In this document: piece after piece, positions 24,919-33,312 of the stretch
Layout: each line of letters opens with the position of its first letter
Position numbering within the stretch: the stretch's first letter is position 1
Origin: Lentzea albida
GTDB taxonomy: Bacteria > Actinomycetota > Actinomycetes > Mycobacteriales > Pseudonocardiaceae
Direction of reading: 5' to 3'
Assembly: GCF_900111005.1 (NCBI RefSeq)
Contig: NZ_FOFV01000004.1
Span: forward strand, 1 to 64,000
DNA length: 64,000 bases
The notes under the pieces: generated by a model
What the model saw: only the letters and a program-made list of their open reading frames with translations
What the model was told of the DNA's origin: nothing
The model's database searches: none
Position numbers and translations under genes: made by a program

Positions 24919-25629
24919 TCAGACGCCCGCGTACTGGCGGATCCAGGTGCGGTAGGCGCCCACGTGGGTGTAGTTGGACCGGGTGGAGCGGTCCGACGTG
25001 GAGGCGACACCGACCTGCTTGCCGTTCGAGAACATCGGGCCACCCGAGTCGCCGCCGGCGGCGATGCCGTCGACGCGCGTGACGGCGACCGCGCGGCCAC
25101 CGCGGTAGTCACTGCCGTTGACCGACGTGACGCGGGTGTTCGCGACCTTCAGGTAGCGCGACTGGCAGTTGATCTCCGGCTGGTTGGTGCACGTGGCACC
25201 CCAGCCGTAGAGCTGCACGGTGTTGCCGGTGGCCACGTCGGACGTGGTGCCGAGCGGGGAGAACGGAGCGGACATCGTCGTCGAGACACGCGCCAGCGCC
25301 AGGTCGGCCGACGGGTGCTTGATGATCTGGTTGGCCGTGACGAGCTGGCCACCCGAGGTCTGGTCCAGGCTGCCCGCGCGGAACGTGTACGTGCCGCTGC
25401 CCGAGACGCAGTGCTCAGCGGTCAGGATCCACTGAGGTGCGATCTTCGTGGCGGAGCAGTTCTCCCGCCCGTTGAAGAACAGGCGAGCGGCGTACGGGAA
25501 GTTCTGGGCGTAGCTGCCACCGATGATCATCGGCTGCATGTCCGGGTTCTCCGGAGCAGCCGTCGCGGCAGCGGGGGCGAGGGAGAGCGCCGCCAGGAGG
25601 GCGCCCGCGATCGCGGTAATGACACGCAT
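24919..25629 (-). CDS. Secreted trypsin-like serine protease
   Basis: 236 residues. Signal peptide of about 25 residues (ITAIAGALLAALSLAPAAAT), a short propeptide, and mature start near IIGGSYAQ. The catalytic triad is H73 (TAEHC), D109 (SADLAL) and S195 (GGDSGGP). Disulfide cysteines suit the S1A fold (C58/C74, C147/C155). It is a Streptomyces-trypsin-type secreted endopeptidase. GAGGTG lies eight bases before ATG. Confidence 0.92.
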   Translation of the reverse strand: MRVITAIAGALLAALSLAPAAATAAPENPDMQPMIIGGSYAQNFPYAARLFFNGRENCSATKIAPQWILTAEHCVSGSGTYTFRAGSLDQTSGGQLVTANQIIKHPSADLALARVSTTMSAPFSPLGTTSDVATGNTVQLYGWGATCTNQPEINCQSRYLKVANTRVTSVNGSDYRGGRAVAVTRVDGIAAGGDSGGPMFSNGKQVGVASTSDRSTRSNYTHVGAYRTWIRQYAGV

Positions 25630-25711
25630 GGTTGGTCACCTCGTGAGTGCAGGGAGTGGTTAAGCAACCACGCACAGCTTCACCCCTTCGTGTGAGGCTG
25701 ACCACCCTCCG

Positions 25712-26131
25712 TTAGTCGGCTTTGTCGACTTCCGATTCACCTTCGAAGCCCATCGCCCACTTGCGGCCCTCGGTGGTGAACAGGAGCACGAGCACGACGA
25801 CGCAGTAGATGCCGCCCAACGAGCCCAGCAGCTGCTGCTCCGAAGGCCCGTACGCGTACCAGGCGCAGCCGAGCAGCAGGAGCTGCGTGACGATCACGGG
25901 CGTGCGGGCGCCGTGGTGGCCGCGGAACAACATCACCGTCGCGAACAGCACCCCGCCGAACCAGAGCACGAGCACTCCGGCGGCGCCGAGGATGGGACCC
26001 GCCGGCGTGGCTCCCCCGATCACCCGGACGACGAGGGCGACGGCCAGCGCGATCCCGCCCAGGCCCTGCACGAAGGTGAGCGCGGACGCGATGCGCACCG
26101 GGCGCGGTGGCGCCTGGGTCTGAGTGGTCAC
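25712..26131 (-). CDS. Four-helix membrane protein of unknown function
   Basis: 139 residues from GTG with GGAAAGG upstream. Four hydrophobic segments (FVQGLGGIALAVALVVRVIG, ILGAAGVLVLWFGGVLFATV, VIVTQLLLLGCAWYAY, LGGIYCVVVLVLLF), an acidic C-terminus and no motif. Comparable small integral membrane proteins are common in Pseudonocardiales. It is divergent from the diacylglycerol-kinase-like gene. Confidence 0.7.
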   Translation of the reverse strand: MTTQTQAPPRPVRIASALTFVQGLGGIALAVALVVRVIGGATPAGPILGAAGVLVLWFGGVLFATVMLFRGHHGARTPVIVTQLLLLGCAWYAYGPSEQQLLGSLGGIYCVVVLVLLFTTEGRKWAMGFEGESEVDKAD

Positions 26132-26341
26132 GGAAGACCTTTCCTCACGTTCTGTACCTGGTCACGGATCGTATGCCACCCGGTTGGAGGGCTCTGGAAG
26201 CACGTCGGGCGCGGGAAGATCAAGGGGCCTTCAGCGAGCCGGCGGTCGTCCGGGGTGCACTCGGCTGCGAGGCGGGACGCGGTGCGACGGAAGGGAGATT
26301 TGCGCCACTTTCGTGAGGCTGGAGCCACCCTGAGGGAGGAC

Positions 26342-27319
26342 ATGCGAACCGCAGACGGTCACGCATTGTCCTACTCTCAAGTAGTGCGCGCTCTTCTCGT
26401 GGTGAACCCGCAGGCGACTACAACGACGCCGGCGGGCCGAGACGTGTTGGCGCACGCGCTGGCGAGCGACGTGAAGCTGGAGATCATCGAGACCTCCTAC
26501 CGGGGCCACGCGGCGGACGCCGCCCACGGTGCCGCGGAGGACGGGTTCGACCTGGTCATCGCCCACGGCGGCGACGGCACGGTCAACGAGGTGGTCAACG
26601 GCGTGCTGCGCGGCGGCCCCCGTCCGGACAGGCCGATGCTGGGCGTCGTGCCCGGCGGTTCGGCCAACGTCTTCGCGGGCGCCCTCGGCATCCCGCGCGA
26701 CCCCGTCGAGGCCACCCACGTCCTGCTCCAGGCGATCGAGCACGGCACCAGGCGCCGCGTCGGGCTCGGGCAGGTCTTCGCGGACGTCATCGAGAACGGC
26801 CGCTGGTTCACCTTCAACGCGGGCCTGGGCCTCGACGCCGACGTCGTGGCGGGTGTGGAGCACAAGCGCGCCAAGGGCCGCACCGCGAGCCCGTTCCTCT
26901 ATTTGAGCGTCGCCCTCAAGGCGTACGGGCAACTCGTGCGCAAGCCGCAGCACTTCACCGTCGAAGTGCCGGACGAGGCGCCGTTCGACACCGACGGCAT
27001 GGTGTTCGTGTCGAACACCGACCCGTGGACGTACTTCGGGGACAGGGCGATCCAGCTCAACCCGAGCACGTCGTTCGACGGCGGACTCGGGTTGAGTGCG
27101 TTGAGGACTTTGCGGGTACCCACCGTCGGGCGCTACATCGCCCAGGTGCTGGCCACGGGCAATCCGAAGAGCGGGAAACTCGTTCGGCGCGATGACGTGG
27201 GTTATGTCAGAGTGAAGTGCGAGGAGCCCGCGAACCTCCAGGTGGACGGAGATTTCCTCGGAACGACCACCGCGGTGGAGTTCCGGGCGGTGCCCGACGC
27301 GTTGACTGTTGCCCTGTAA
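26342..27319 (+). CDS. Diacylglycerol/sphingosine kinase-family lipid kinase
   Basis: 325 residues from ATG 26342 (GGGAGG just upstream; GTG 26384 possible). The catalytic DAGKc signature is VIAHGGDGTVNEVVNGVL near residues 76-93, followed by GVVPGGSANVFAGALGIP and, in the second domain, FNAGLGLDADVV. The enzyme would use ATP to phosphorylate diacylglycerol or a related lipid at the membrane. M. tuberculosis has a comparable gene beside the whiB1 region, so this marks the start of the conserved block. Confidence 0.88.
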   Translation: MRTADGHALSYSQVVRALLVVNPQATTTTPAGRDVLAHALASDVKLEIIETSYRGHAADAAHGAAEDGFDLVIAHGGDGTVNEVVNGVLRGGPRPDRPMLGVVPGGSANVFAGALGIPRDPVEATHVLLQAIEHGTRRRVGLGQVFADVIENGRWFTFNAGLGLDADVVAGVEHKRAKGRTASPFLYLSVALKAYGQLVRKPQHFTVEVPDEAPFDTDGMVFVSNTDPWTYFGDRAIQLNPSTSFDGGLGLSALRTLRVPTVGRYIAQVLATGNPKSGKLVRRDDVGYVRVKCEEPANLQVDGDFLGTTTAVEFRAVPDALTVAL

Positions 27320-27431
27320 GGAACTTGACAGTCCGTGATCGGTTCGTGACCGTCTCGGTACGCACCCGCGATGTACTGCAGTCGAGTGACAGCAGAGCGT
27401 GAAACCCCAGGTGAACGCTGTCGATCTTTTG

Positions 27432-27447
27432 GGTGAGTTCACTCACC
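27432..27447. promoter_or_regulatory. CRP/FNR-like site upstream of whiB1
   Basis: GGTGA-gttcac-TCACC keeps the GTGA-N6-TCAC core of CRP-type operators and lies 27 bases before a TTGACA box. In M. tuberculosis whiB1 transcription is controlled by the cAMP receptor protein Rv3676. Confidence 0.6.
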
Positions 27448-27474
27448 GGGTCAGTGCTTACCCCTTGACATCTC

Positions 27475-27503
27475 TGCCGTTCGTGAAAGCATTCACAAGC
27501 ACC
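27475..27503 (+). promoter_or_regulatory. Candidate whiB1 promoter
   Basis: A consensus TTGACA at 27475-27480 lies 84 bases before the whiB1 ATG. No good TATAAT follows at 17 bases (AGCATT there). The long leader that remains agrees with regulated transcription of this gene in relatives. Confidence 0.45.
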
Positions 27504-27564
27504 CCAAAAACGACCGCTGACAACCGGCGTGCCCTTGTGCGCGCCTAGCTGAGGAGTAGTTCCA

Positions 27565-27819
27565 ATGGACTGGCGCCACCGCGCGATCTGCCGCGACGAG
27601 GACCCCGAGCTGTTCTTCCCCGTGGGGAACAGTGGTCCCGCGCTGCTTCAGATCGCCGAGGCGAAGACCGTCTGCCGCCGTTGCCCCGTCGTCTCCGACT
27701 GCCTCGCGTGGGCGCTCGAGAGCGGCCAGGACGCCGGCGTCTGGGGCGGGATGAGCGAAGACGAGCGCCGCGCCCTCAAGCGCCGCAACGCTCGCACGCG
27801 CGCCCGCAGCAACGCCTGA
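27565..27819 (+). CDS. whiB1: WhiB1 transcription factor
   Basis: 84 residues, nearly identical over its length to mycobacterial WhiB1 and Streptomyces WblE as I recall them. Cluster ligands are C9, C37, C40 and C46, then GVWGGMSEDERRALKRRNAR with its basic end. The 4Fe-4S form binds sigma-A and reacts with NO; whiB1 is essential in M. tuberculosis. Start MDWRHRAICRDEDPELFF fits the family exactly. Next to pdtaS, as in M. tuberculosis (Rv3219-Rv3220c). Terminator at 27874. Confidence 0.96.
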   Translation: MDWRHRAICRDEDPELFFPVGNSGPALLQIAEAKTVCRRCPVVSDCLAWALESGQDAGVWGGMSEDERRALKRRNARTRARSNA

Positions 27820-27873
27820 GCAGGCTGTTCGCCGCTTTAGACATACTGCGTTGATCTAGAACTTCATAAAGAT

Positions 27874-27913
27874 CAGGCCCGACACCGTGCCAGGTGTCGG
27901 GCCTGTTCTTTTG
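27874..27913. terminator. Terminator between whiB1 and pdtaS
   Basis: CAGGCCCGACACC (27874-27886) and GGTGTCGGGCCTG (27893-27905) form a perfect 13-bp stem with a 6-base loop, then TTCTTTTG. It serves whiB1 and may also stop the convergent pdtaS transcript. Confidence 0.88.
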
Positions 27914-27981
27914 TTTGCACACCCTCCCGCATGACCACGTGAGACCGCTGAGGCTGATCGTCACGTGTGCACGAGGTCAGT

Positions 27982-29460
27982 TTAGCGTCGCCCTCTGAGC
28001 GGCACGCGCAGGACCGCCTCAGTACCGCCTCGGGGCCTTCGCCGCAAGCTCAAAGAGCCTCTCAATTCGGAATCGACGAGGGTCCGAACGATCTGCAGGC
28101 CCAGGCGGTCGGTGCGTTCCAGGGAGAAGCCCTGCGGCAGGCCCTTGCCGTCGTCGGTGATCGTCACGTCGAGCCACTTCGCGCTGCGCTCGGAGTGCAC
28201 GACGACCTCGCCGCGCTGGCCAGGGGCGTAGGCGTGCTCGAAGGCGTTCTGCACGAGCTCGGTGAGGACCATCACGAGCGGGGTGGCGATCTCGGCGGGC
28301 ACGATGCCGAACCCGCCCTCGCGGCGCACGCTCACCTGGGTCTCGGTGACCGCCACGTCGCCCATCATCGGGATGACCTTGTCGACCACGTCGTCGAGGT
28401 CCACGCGCTCGTCGACCGACATCGACAAGGTCTCGTGCACGAGTGCGATGGAAGTCACACGGCGAACCGACTCGGCGAGCGCCTCCTTCGCCTCCGGGTT
28501 GCTCAACCTGCGGCTTTGCAGCCTCAGCAGGGCCGCGACGGTCTGCAGGTTGTTCTTCACCCGGTGGTGGATCTCGCGGATCGTGGCGTCCTTCGACATC
28601 AACGCGCGGTCACGACGACGGACCTCGGTGACGTCGCGGCACAGCACGATGGCGCCGGCGGCCTGCCCGCGTGGCCGGAGGGGCAGAGAACGGAACAGCA
28701 CCGCGGCGCCGCGCCGGGACTCGGCCTCCATGCGCATCGACGGCTGCCCGTCGAGCGCCTGCCGGATGCGCTGGGCGACCTCCGTGGCGTCGAACGGGTC
28801 GCCGATCAGGCTGCGGGTCAACGGCGCCAGGTGCACGCCGACCAGGTCCGAGGCGTGCCCCATGCGGTGGTAGGCCGACAGCGCGTTGGGTGAGGCGAAC
28901 ACCACCGCGCCGGACGGGTCGAGCCTGATCAGGCCGTCCCCGACGCGCGGACTGGTGTGCACGTCCGGCGAGGGTTCGGGGGCCGGGAACGTGCCGTCCG
29001 CGATCATCTGGCACAGGTCGGCCGCGCTGCCGAGGTAGGAGATCTCGAGCGGCGACGGCACGCGCGGCACGGCCAGGTTCGTGCTGCGGCTCAGCACGGC
29101 GATGACGTGGTCGCCCAGCCGCACGGGGATGGTCTCCCGGCGCACCGGCACGCCCAGGTGCCAGCGCGGGTCCTCCTCGCGGCAGATCCGCGACTCGTCC
29201 ATGGCCCGGCGCAGCTGCGGGTGGTCGTCGGAGTCGACCTCGCTGCCGACGACGTCCTCGGGGTGGGCCGTGGGCGCCGTCGTGGGGCGGGCCTGGGCGA
29301 CGCAGAGGAACTTGTCGCCGTCGAGCGGGACCCACATGACGAAGTCCGCGAACGACAGGTCCGAGAGGAGTTGCCACTCCGCGACGACCAGCTGGAGGTG
29401 GTCGACAGCGGCGCCGGAGAGCTTGGTGTGCTCGGCCAGCAGGTCCGTGAGCGTGCTCAG
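27982..29460 (-). CDS. pdtaS: Sensor histidine kinase PdtaS
   Basis: 492 residues if translation starts at CTG 29460: S-T-L-T-D-L-L-A-E-H-T follows, which fits the conserved N-terminus of mycobacterial PdtaS. The first in-frame ATG (29337) would cut 41 conserved residues from the GAF domain. No ATG, GTG or TTG occurs in frame for over 20 codons upstream of the CTG. GGAGG precedes it by four bases. Layout: GAF (about 1-150), PAS (about 170-290), HisKA_2 with EIHHRVKNNLQT (H298/H299), HATPase with N-box LVQNAFEHA and DDGKGLP. The partner is the RNA-binding antiterminator PdtaR. In M. tuberculosis the system responds to copper and NO. It is soluble, with no membrane segment. Confidence 0.9.
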   Translation of the reverse strand: MSTLTDLLAEHTKLSGAAVDHLQLVVAEWQLLSDLSFADFVMWVPLDGDKFLCVAQARPTTAPTAHPEDVVGSEVDSDDHPQLRRAMDESRICREEDPRWHLGVPVRRETIPVRLGDHVIAVLSRSTNLAVPRVPSPLEISYLGSAADLCQMIADGTFPAPEPSPDVHTSPRVGDGLIRLDPSGAVVFASPNALSAYHRMGHASDLVGVHLAPLTRSLIGDPFDATEVAQRIRQALDGQPSMRMEAESRRGAAVLFRSLPLRPRGQAAGAIVLCRDVTEVRRRDRALMSKDATIREIHHRVKNNLQTVAALLRLQSRRLSNPEAKEALAESVRRVTSIALVHETLSMSVDERVDLDDVVDKVIPMMGDVAVTETQVSVRREGGFGIVPAEIATPLVMVLTELVQNAFEHAYAPGQRGEVVVHSERSAKWLDVTITDDGKGLPQGFSLERTDRLGLQIVRTLVDSELRGSLSLRRRPRGGTEAVLRVPLRGRR

Positions 29461-29514
29461 AACTCCTCCATGAGAAAATGGCCGATGAAGCAGTTCTGAT
29501 CCTAGGAGACACCC

Positions 29515-29589
29515 ATGTCGAAGCGTGCTCGCAAGCGCCGCGACCGCAAAAAGGGCGGCGCCAACCGAGGCAAGCGCCCCAACGCCTGA
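29515..29589 (+). CDS. Ribosomal protein bL37 (24 residues)
   Basis: ATG with AGGAGA five bases upstream encodes MSKRARKRRDRKKGGANRGK followed by RPNA. This is the actinobacterial large-subunit protein bL37 seen in mycobacterial ribosome structures (AURKAIP1/COX24-like). It is highly basic and binds 23S rRNA. It is transcribed divergently from pdtaS, whose start lies 54 bases away, and has its own terminator. Genes this short are often missed. Confidence 0.9.
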   Translation: MSKRARKRRDRKKGGANRGKRPNA

Positions 29590-29597
29590 GTGCTGCG

Positions 29598-29635
29598 AAA
29601 AGGCCTGGACACCGAGACGGTGACCAGGCCTTTTT
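29598..29635 (+). terminator. Terminator of the bL37 gene
   Basis: AAAAGGCCTGG (29598-29608) and CCAGGCCTTTTT (29624-29635) with a small inner ACCG/CGGT stem and a T-run. The A and T tracts make it usable in both directions, so it could also stop rsrA transcripts. Confidence 0.88.
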
Positions 29636-29652
29636 GTCTGTGAGGACGATCT

Positions 29653-29913
29653 TCAGTCCTCCGTGCGGATCTCCACGATCGTCGCGCGGATGCGCGCCTT
29701 CAGATCCGCGGGCGCGTAATCCCCACCACACTTGCGGGCGAGCAGCGCCTTGAGGTGCTCCTCCAGCCCGAACTGCTCCAGGCAGGGATGGCACTCGTCG
29801 AGGTGCGTCTGCAGCGCCTTGCGCCTGCCGGTGTCGCACTCCTGGTCGAGGAACAGCCAGACCTCGCTCAGCACCTCTGAGCAGTCGGTGTCGTGGGGTT
29901 CGCCGCAGTTCAT
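29653..29913 (-). CDS. rsrA: Mycothiol-system anti-sigma factor RsrA/RshA
   Basis: 86 residues. The zinc-binding anti-sigma motif is H37-x3-C41-x2-C44 (HLDECHPC), with further cysteines C3, C11, C26 and C62. Under thiol oxidation such ZAS proteins form a disulfide, lose zinc and release SigR. ATG overlaps the sigR stop (ATGA), giving equal translation of the pair. Confidence 0.94.
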   Translation of the reverse strand: MNCGEPHDTDCSEVLSEVWLFLDQECDTGRRKALQTHLDECHPCLEQFGLEEHLKALLARKCGGDYAPADLKARIRATIVEIRTED

Positions 29914-30587
29914 GACGCGTCTCCGTTGCTGCCTCGGAGGAACCCGCGGTCGCGGGCGACGTCCGCCAGCATGTCGCGGAGCTGGCGACGGCCGCGGTGC
30001 AGGCGGGACATCACCGTACCGATCGGGGTGCCCATGATGTCTGCGATCTCCTTGTACGCGAAGCCTTCGACATCGGCGAGGTAGACCGCGATCCGGAACT
30101 CCTCCGGCAACCGCTGCAGAGCTTCCTTGACGTCGCTGTCGGGCAGGTTGTCGAGTGCCTCGACCTCGGCGCTGCGCAGCCCGGACGAGGTGTGGCTCTC
30201 CGCCTGCGCCAGCTGCCAGTCCGTGATCTCCTCGGTCGGCTGCTGGATCGGCTGGCGCTGCTTCTTGCGGTAGCCGTTGATGTAGGTGTTCGTCAGGATC
30301 CGGTAGAGCCACGCCTTGAGGTTCGTGCCCTCGGAGAACGACGCGAACGCCGAATACGCCTTGAGGAACGTCTCCTGCACCAAGTCCTCGGCGTCAGCCG
30401 GGTTGCGCGTCATGCGCAGGGCGGCCGAGTAGAGCTGGTCCAGCATGGGCATGGCGTCGCGCTCGAAACGCGCAGCGCGCTCCGCCGTCGTTTCTGTCGT
30501 GCCGGTGGCGGGCACCGCGCTCCCTTCCCACAGGTTCTGGGTCGGGACTGACTTTACGCGTGACCGCTCAAGCATGTTGGTTGCCAC
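29910..30587 (-). CDS. sigR: ECF sigma factor SigR (SigH orthologue)
   Basis: 225 residues. Region 2 is [20 protein letters not shown] followed by [10 protein letters not shown] and the -10 recognition helix [19 protein letters not shown]. Region 4 is [20 protein letters not shown] through [19 protein letters not shown]. It directs the thiol-oxidative stress response (thioredoxin, mycothiol genes). The N-terminal 40 residues before region 2 match the extended form of SigR. A SigR-type promoter lies just upstream, so it is autoregulated; RsrA is its partner. Confidence 0.95.
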   Translation of the reverse strand: MATNMLERSRVKSVPTQNLWEGSAVPATGTTETTAERAARFERDAMPMLDQLYSAALRMTRNPADAEDLVQETFLKAYSAFASFSEGTNLKAWLYRILTNTYINGYRKKQRQPIQQPTEEITDWQLAQAESHTSSGLRSAEVEALDNLPDSDVKEALQRLPEEFRIAVYLADVEGFAYKEIADIMGTPIGTVMSRLHRGRRQLRDMLADVARDRGFLRGSNGDAS

Positions 30588-30596
30588 GTTCTGGGT

Positions 30597-30623
30597 AACA
30601 ACGGACGGGCTGGTAGTAATTCC
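30597..30623 (-). promoter_or_regulatory. SigR-dependent promoter of sigR-rsrA
   Basis: On the minus strand GGAAT (30623-30619) is followed after 16 bases by GTT (30602-30600) and after 19 bases by a second GTT (30599-30597). The SigR/SigH consensus is GGAAT-N18/19-GTT. The box touches the start of the divergent ybaK gene. Confidence 0.75.
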
Positions 30624-30625
30624 GC

Positions 30626-31102
30626 ATGGCCGGACGTGGGACCCCCGCCACAGCGCTGCTGGACAAGCAGCGGGTGGCGCACACCTTGCACTCTTACGAG
30701 CACGACCCCCGCCACGAGTCGTACGGGCTGGAGGCCGCGGAGGCGCTCGGACTGGTGCCGCAGCGCGTGTTCAAGACCCTGGTCGCCGAGGTGGACGGCA
30801 AGCTCGCGGTCGGCGTCGTGCCGGTGACGGCGCAGCTCGACCTCAAGGGCCTCGCGGCGGCGTTGAAGGGCAAGAAGGCGAAGATGGCCGTCGTGGCCGA
30901 CGCCGAGCGCGCCACGGGGTACGTGGCCGGCGGCATCTCCCCTCTCGGGCAGAAGAAGCGGCTGCCCGTTGTGGTGGACGCGTCGGCGCTGGAGTTCGAC
31001 ACCATGTTCTGCAGCGCCGGACGGCGCGGCCTCGAGGTGGAGATCGCGCCGTCCGAGCTGGTGCGGCTCACCGGTGCCGTGGTGGCCTCGATCAGCGCCT
31101 AG
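30626..31102 (+). CDS. ybaK: Cys-tRNA(Pro) deacylase, YbaK/EbsC family
   Basis: 158 residues. The fold signature runs from [20 protein letters not shown] through [19 protein letters not shown] (catalytic Lys in FKTLV) to [20 protein letters not shown] and a final [13 protein letters not shown]. The enzyme clears cysteine from tRNA(Pro) mischarged by prolyl-tRNA synthetase. Its start lies only three bases from the -35 box of the sigR promoter, so the two units share regulatory DNA. Confidence 0.92.
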   Translation: MAGRGTPATALLDKQRVAHTLHSYEHDPRHESYGLEAAEALGLVPQRVFKTLVAEVDGKLAVGVVPVTAQLDLKGLAAALKGKKAKMAVVADAERATGYVAGGISPLGQKKRLPVVVDASALEFDTMFCSAGRRGLEVEIAPSELVRLTGAVVASISA

Positions 31103-31213
31103 TGGTGTGGCGCAGAAGGTTGCCGGGGGAATTCGCGGTCAGACGGGTGCATCGTGGTGCCGCGAGGCGCCCTGCTGAGCGTGATCACCTCGCCGACCTT
31201 CTGGGACGCGCCA

Positions 31214-31714
31214 CTAGCTGACCGGCCACCCGATGTTCGTGAACGTCACGGGCGTGCCGATCCACGACGGCCACGCGACGGTGACCCGGTCACCGAGGCT
31301 GCCCTGACCCGGCAGGTCGAACTGGACGGACGCGGGCGTCACGGACGAGCTCTTCTTGGGCGAGCCCACGTAGACGACCGCACTGAAGATCCCGTGCACC
31401 GTGGCCTCGGTGTACTGGCCCTGGCCACCGGTCAGCGCGACGTTCATGTCCGCGCCGCCGGCGTCGAGGAACCGCACGTTGCTCAGGCTGCCGCCGATCG
31501 TGCAGGTGACTCCCTCGGCAGCGGCGAACCTGATCACGTGCCCCTTGTTCGGGGTCGTCGTCGGGCGCATGTCGTGGGCGGTGATCACCAGGTCGTCACC
31601 GGTGCACCACGGCGCATCGGCCTTCGTTTCGACGGCTTGTGCGGCGGGCGTTCCCGCGACGGCCAGGAGGGCGCCTGCTGCCAGTGCGGCAGCGGTCCTG
31701 CGGAACGAGTTCAC
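31214..31714 (-). CDS. Secreted DUF4232-like protein
   Basis: 166 residues from GTG 31714 (GGGGAGAA upstream; the longer frame to 31831 lacks a site). Signal peptide SFRRTAAALAAGALLAVAGT ending AQA near residue 27. The mature part is one beta domain with CTGDDLVITAHDMRP and GVTCTIGGSLSNVRFLDAGG, as in DUF4232 proteins. Function unknown; extracellular. Confidence 0.7.
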   Translation of the reverse strand: MNSFRRTAAALAAGALLAVAGTPAAQAVETKADAPWCTGDDLVITAHDMRPTTTPNKGHVIRFAAAEGVTCTIGGSLSNVRFLDAGGADMNVALTGGQGQYTEATVHGIFSAVVYVGSPKKSSSVTPASVQFDLPGQGSLGDRVTVAWPSWIGTPVTFTNIGWPVS

Positions 31715-31843
31715 GTGTTCTCCCCGAATACGTCTCGAATGGTGTTCCCCTACGCCACAGGGGACGACCTTGATCCGCATTCGGTTGTCAGGACGGGCGA
31801 TTGCCGTACTTTCGGCCGACGCCCTGTCCATTCGGTCAGCCGC

Positions 31844-32389
31844 TCATTCGCCCGTCTGCCCGTCCACGGCCTCGCGAAGCAGGTCCGCGTGGCCGTTGTG
31901 GCGGCTGTACTCCTCGACCATGTGCGTGAGGATCCAGCGCAGGCTCACGGTCCGGTCGTCTCCGCGCCACGGCTTGCGCTTGGCCGGCTGCCCCAGGTCA
32001 CCGGTCTCCAGCGCCTCCTCGACGGCCTTGCGGGAGCGCTCGACCTCGTCCTGCCAGAGCGCGACCAGCTCCTCGGCGGTGTGGTCGGCGGCCGAGTGCC
32101 AGTCCCAGTCGTAGTCGGCCTTCCAGTCGACGCTCTTCCACGGCTCCAGCGGCTCGCGGTCGTGCAGCACGACGTGGAACCACTGCTGCTCGACGTACGC
32201 GAGGTGCTTCACCAGCCCGCCGAGGGTCATCTCGGACTTCGCGGTCTTCTGCGCGAGCTGGTCCGCGGTCAGGCCGCCGACCTTCCACGCGAGGGTGGCG
32301 CGCTGGAAGTCCAGGAAGCCGTTGAGGGTGGCGAGTTCGTCGCCATCGGTCGGGGGTTCGGGTCTGCCCTGCTCATCGAGATCGGTCAT
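31844..32389 (-). CDS. DinB-fold protein (DUF664)
   Basis: 181 residues. Four-helix bundle with three metal-ligand histidines expected at LGGLVKHLAYVEQQW, in the DWDWHSAADH region and at ILTHMVEEYSRHNGHADLL. The family includes mycothiol- and bacillithiol-dependent transferases; in actinobacteria mycothiol-dependent S-transferase or isomerase activity is likely but the substrate is unknown. Divergent from the barrel protein at 32455. Confidence 0.83.
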   Translation of the reverse strand: MTDLDEQGRPEPPTDGDELATLNGFLDFQRATLAWKVGGLTADQLAQKTAKSEMTLGGLVKHLAYVEQQWFHVVLHDREPLEPWKSVDWKADYDWDWHSAADHTAEELVALWQDEVERSRKAVEEALETGDLGQPAKRKPWRGDDRTVSLRWILTHMVEEYSRHNGHADLLREAVDGQTGE

Positions 32390-32454
32390 GGCCGAGATCC
32401 CAGCCGAAGTCGTAGGGTGCCACCACTTGGTTTAGACCAATTCAGGAGGCAGAC

Positions 32455-33312
32455 GTGCGCATCCTCGATCTCGACCGCACCGGACTCGCGGCTCTGCGCG
32501 GGCCGGACCTCTCCGCGGCCGTGGCCGCGTCCGAGGGCAGGACCGTGGTGGCCGAGGTGTTCGCCGACCGCGCCGCGCTCTCGTTCGACGGGCGGACCGG
32601 TGTGCACAACGCCGAGCTGATGGCGGCGTTCGGCGCCGACGTGATCGTGCTGAACATGATCGACCGGGTCTGGGACGGCACCACTTTCCGCTTCCCCGGC
32701 CTCGGTGAGCTCACGAGCCTGCACGAACTGGCGGAGCGGATCGGCAGGCCGATCGGCGTCAACGTCGAGCCGGGAACCGTTCCCGACCTGCGCAAAGCCA
32801 CCCAGGACAACGCCCGCCGCCTCGCCGACGCGGGTGCGGCGCTCATCGTGCTGACGGCCAACCCGAGCACGGACGGCTCGCTCGACGGCATGGCCCGCGC
32901 GACCGAGGAGATCCGCACGGACGCCGCGCTGTGGGTCGGCAAGATGCACCACGCCGGACACCCCGAACCGATCACCGCCGCCAAGCTGACGCGGCTCGTG
33001 GACGCGGGAGCGGACGGCGTGATCCTGCCGATTCCGGGCACACTGCCCGGCGTGACCAGGGAGGCGGCCGCGGAGGCCGTCGCGGCCGTGCACGAGAAGG
33101 GCGCCGTCGTCATGGGCGCGATCGGCACGTCCCAGGAGGGTGCGCACACCAACGTCGTGCCGCACCTCGCGCTCACCGCGAAGGAGATCGGGGTCGACGC
33201 CCACCACATCGGCGACTGCTTCCTGCCGGGCATGGGCGACCCCGAACTGCTGTACGCCTACTCGGTCGCCATCCGCGGGCGCCGGCACACGTGGGCCCGC
33301 ATGGCGCGTTAG
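32455..33312 (+). CDS. TIM-barrel-like protein, DUF7916-type
   Basis: 285 residues with AGGAGG seven bases upstream. Repeated beta-alpha units (DVIVLNMIDRV, RPIGVNVEPGTVPDL, ALIVLTANPSTDG, GADGVILPIPGTLPG, AVVMGAIGTSQEGAHT) suggest a TIM barrel like phosphoenolpyruvate-mutase-type or dihydropteroate-type enzymes. Conserved GDCFLPGMGDPELLYAYSVA near the end resembles the DUF7916 group. I cannot assign a reaction. Its stop overlaps the convergent hydrolase. Confidence 0.6.
   Translation: MRILDLDRTGLAALRGPDLSAAVAASEGRTVVAEVFADRAALSFDGRTGVHNAELMAAFGADVIVLNMIDRVWDGTTFRFPGLGELTSLHELAERIGRPIGVNVEPGTVPDLRKATQDNARRLADAGAALIVLTANPSTDGSLDGMARATEEIRTDAALWVGKMHHAGHPEPITAAKLTRLVDAGADGVILPIPGTLPGVTREAAAEAVAAVHEKGAVVMGAIGTSQEGAHTNVVPHLALTAKEIGVDAHHIGDCFLPGMGDPELLYAYSVAIRGRRHTWARMAR

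Noticed and set aside
13639..27400. A natural-product gene cluster, because of several methyltransferases, an SDR and XRE regulators
   Set aside because: No synthase, synthetase, cyclase or precursor peptide gene occurs anywhere in the window.
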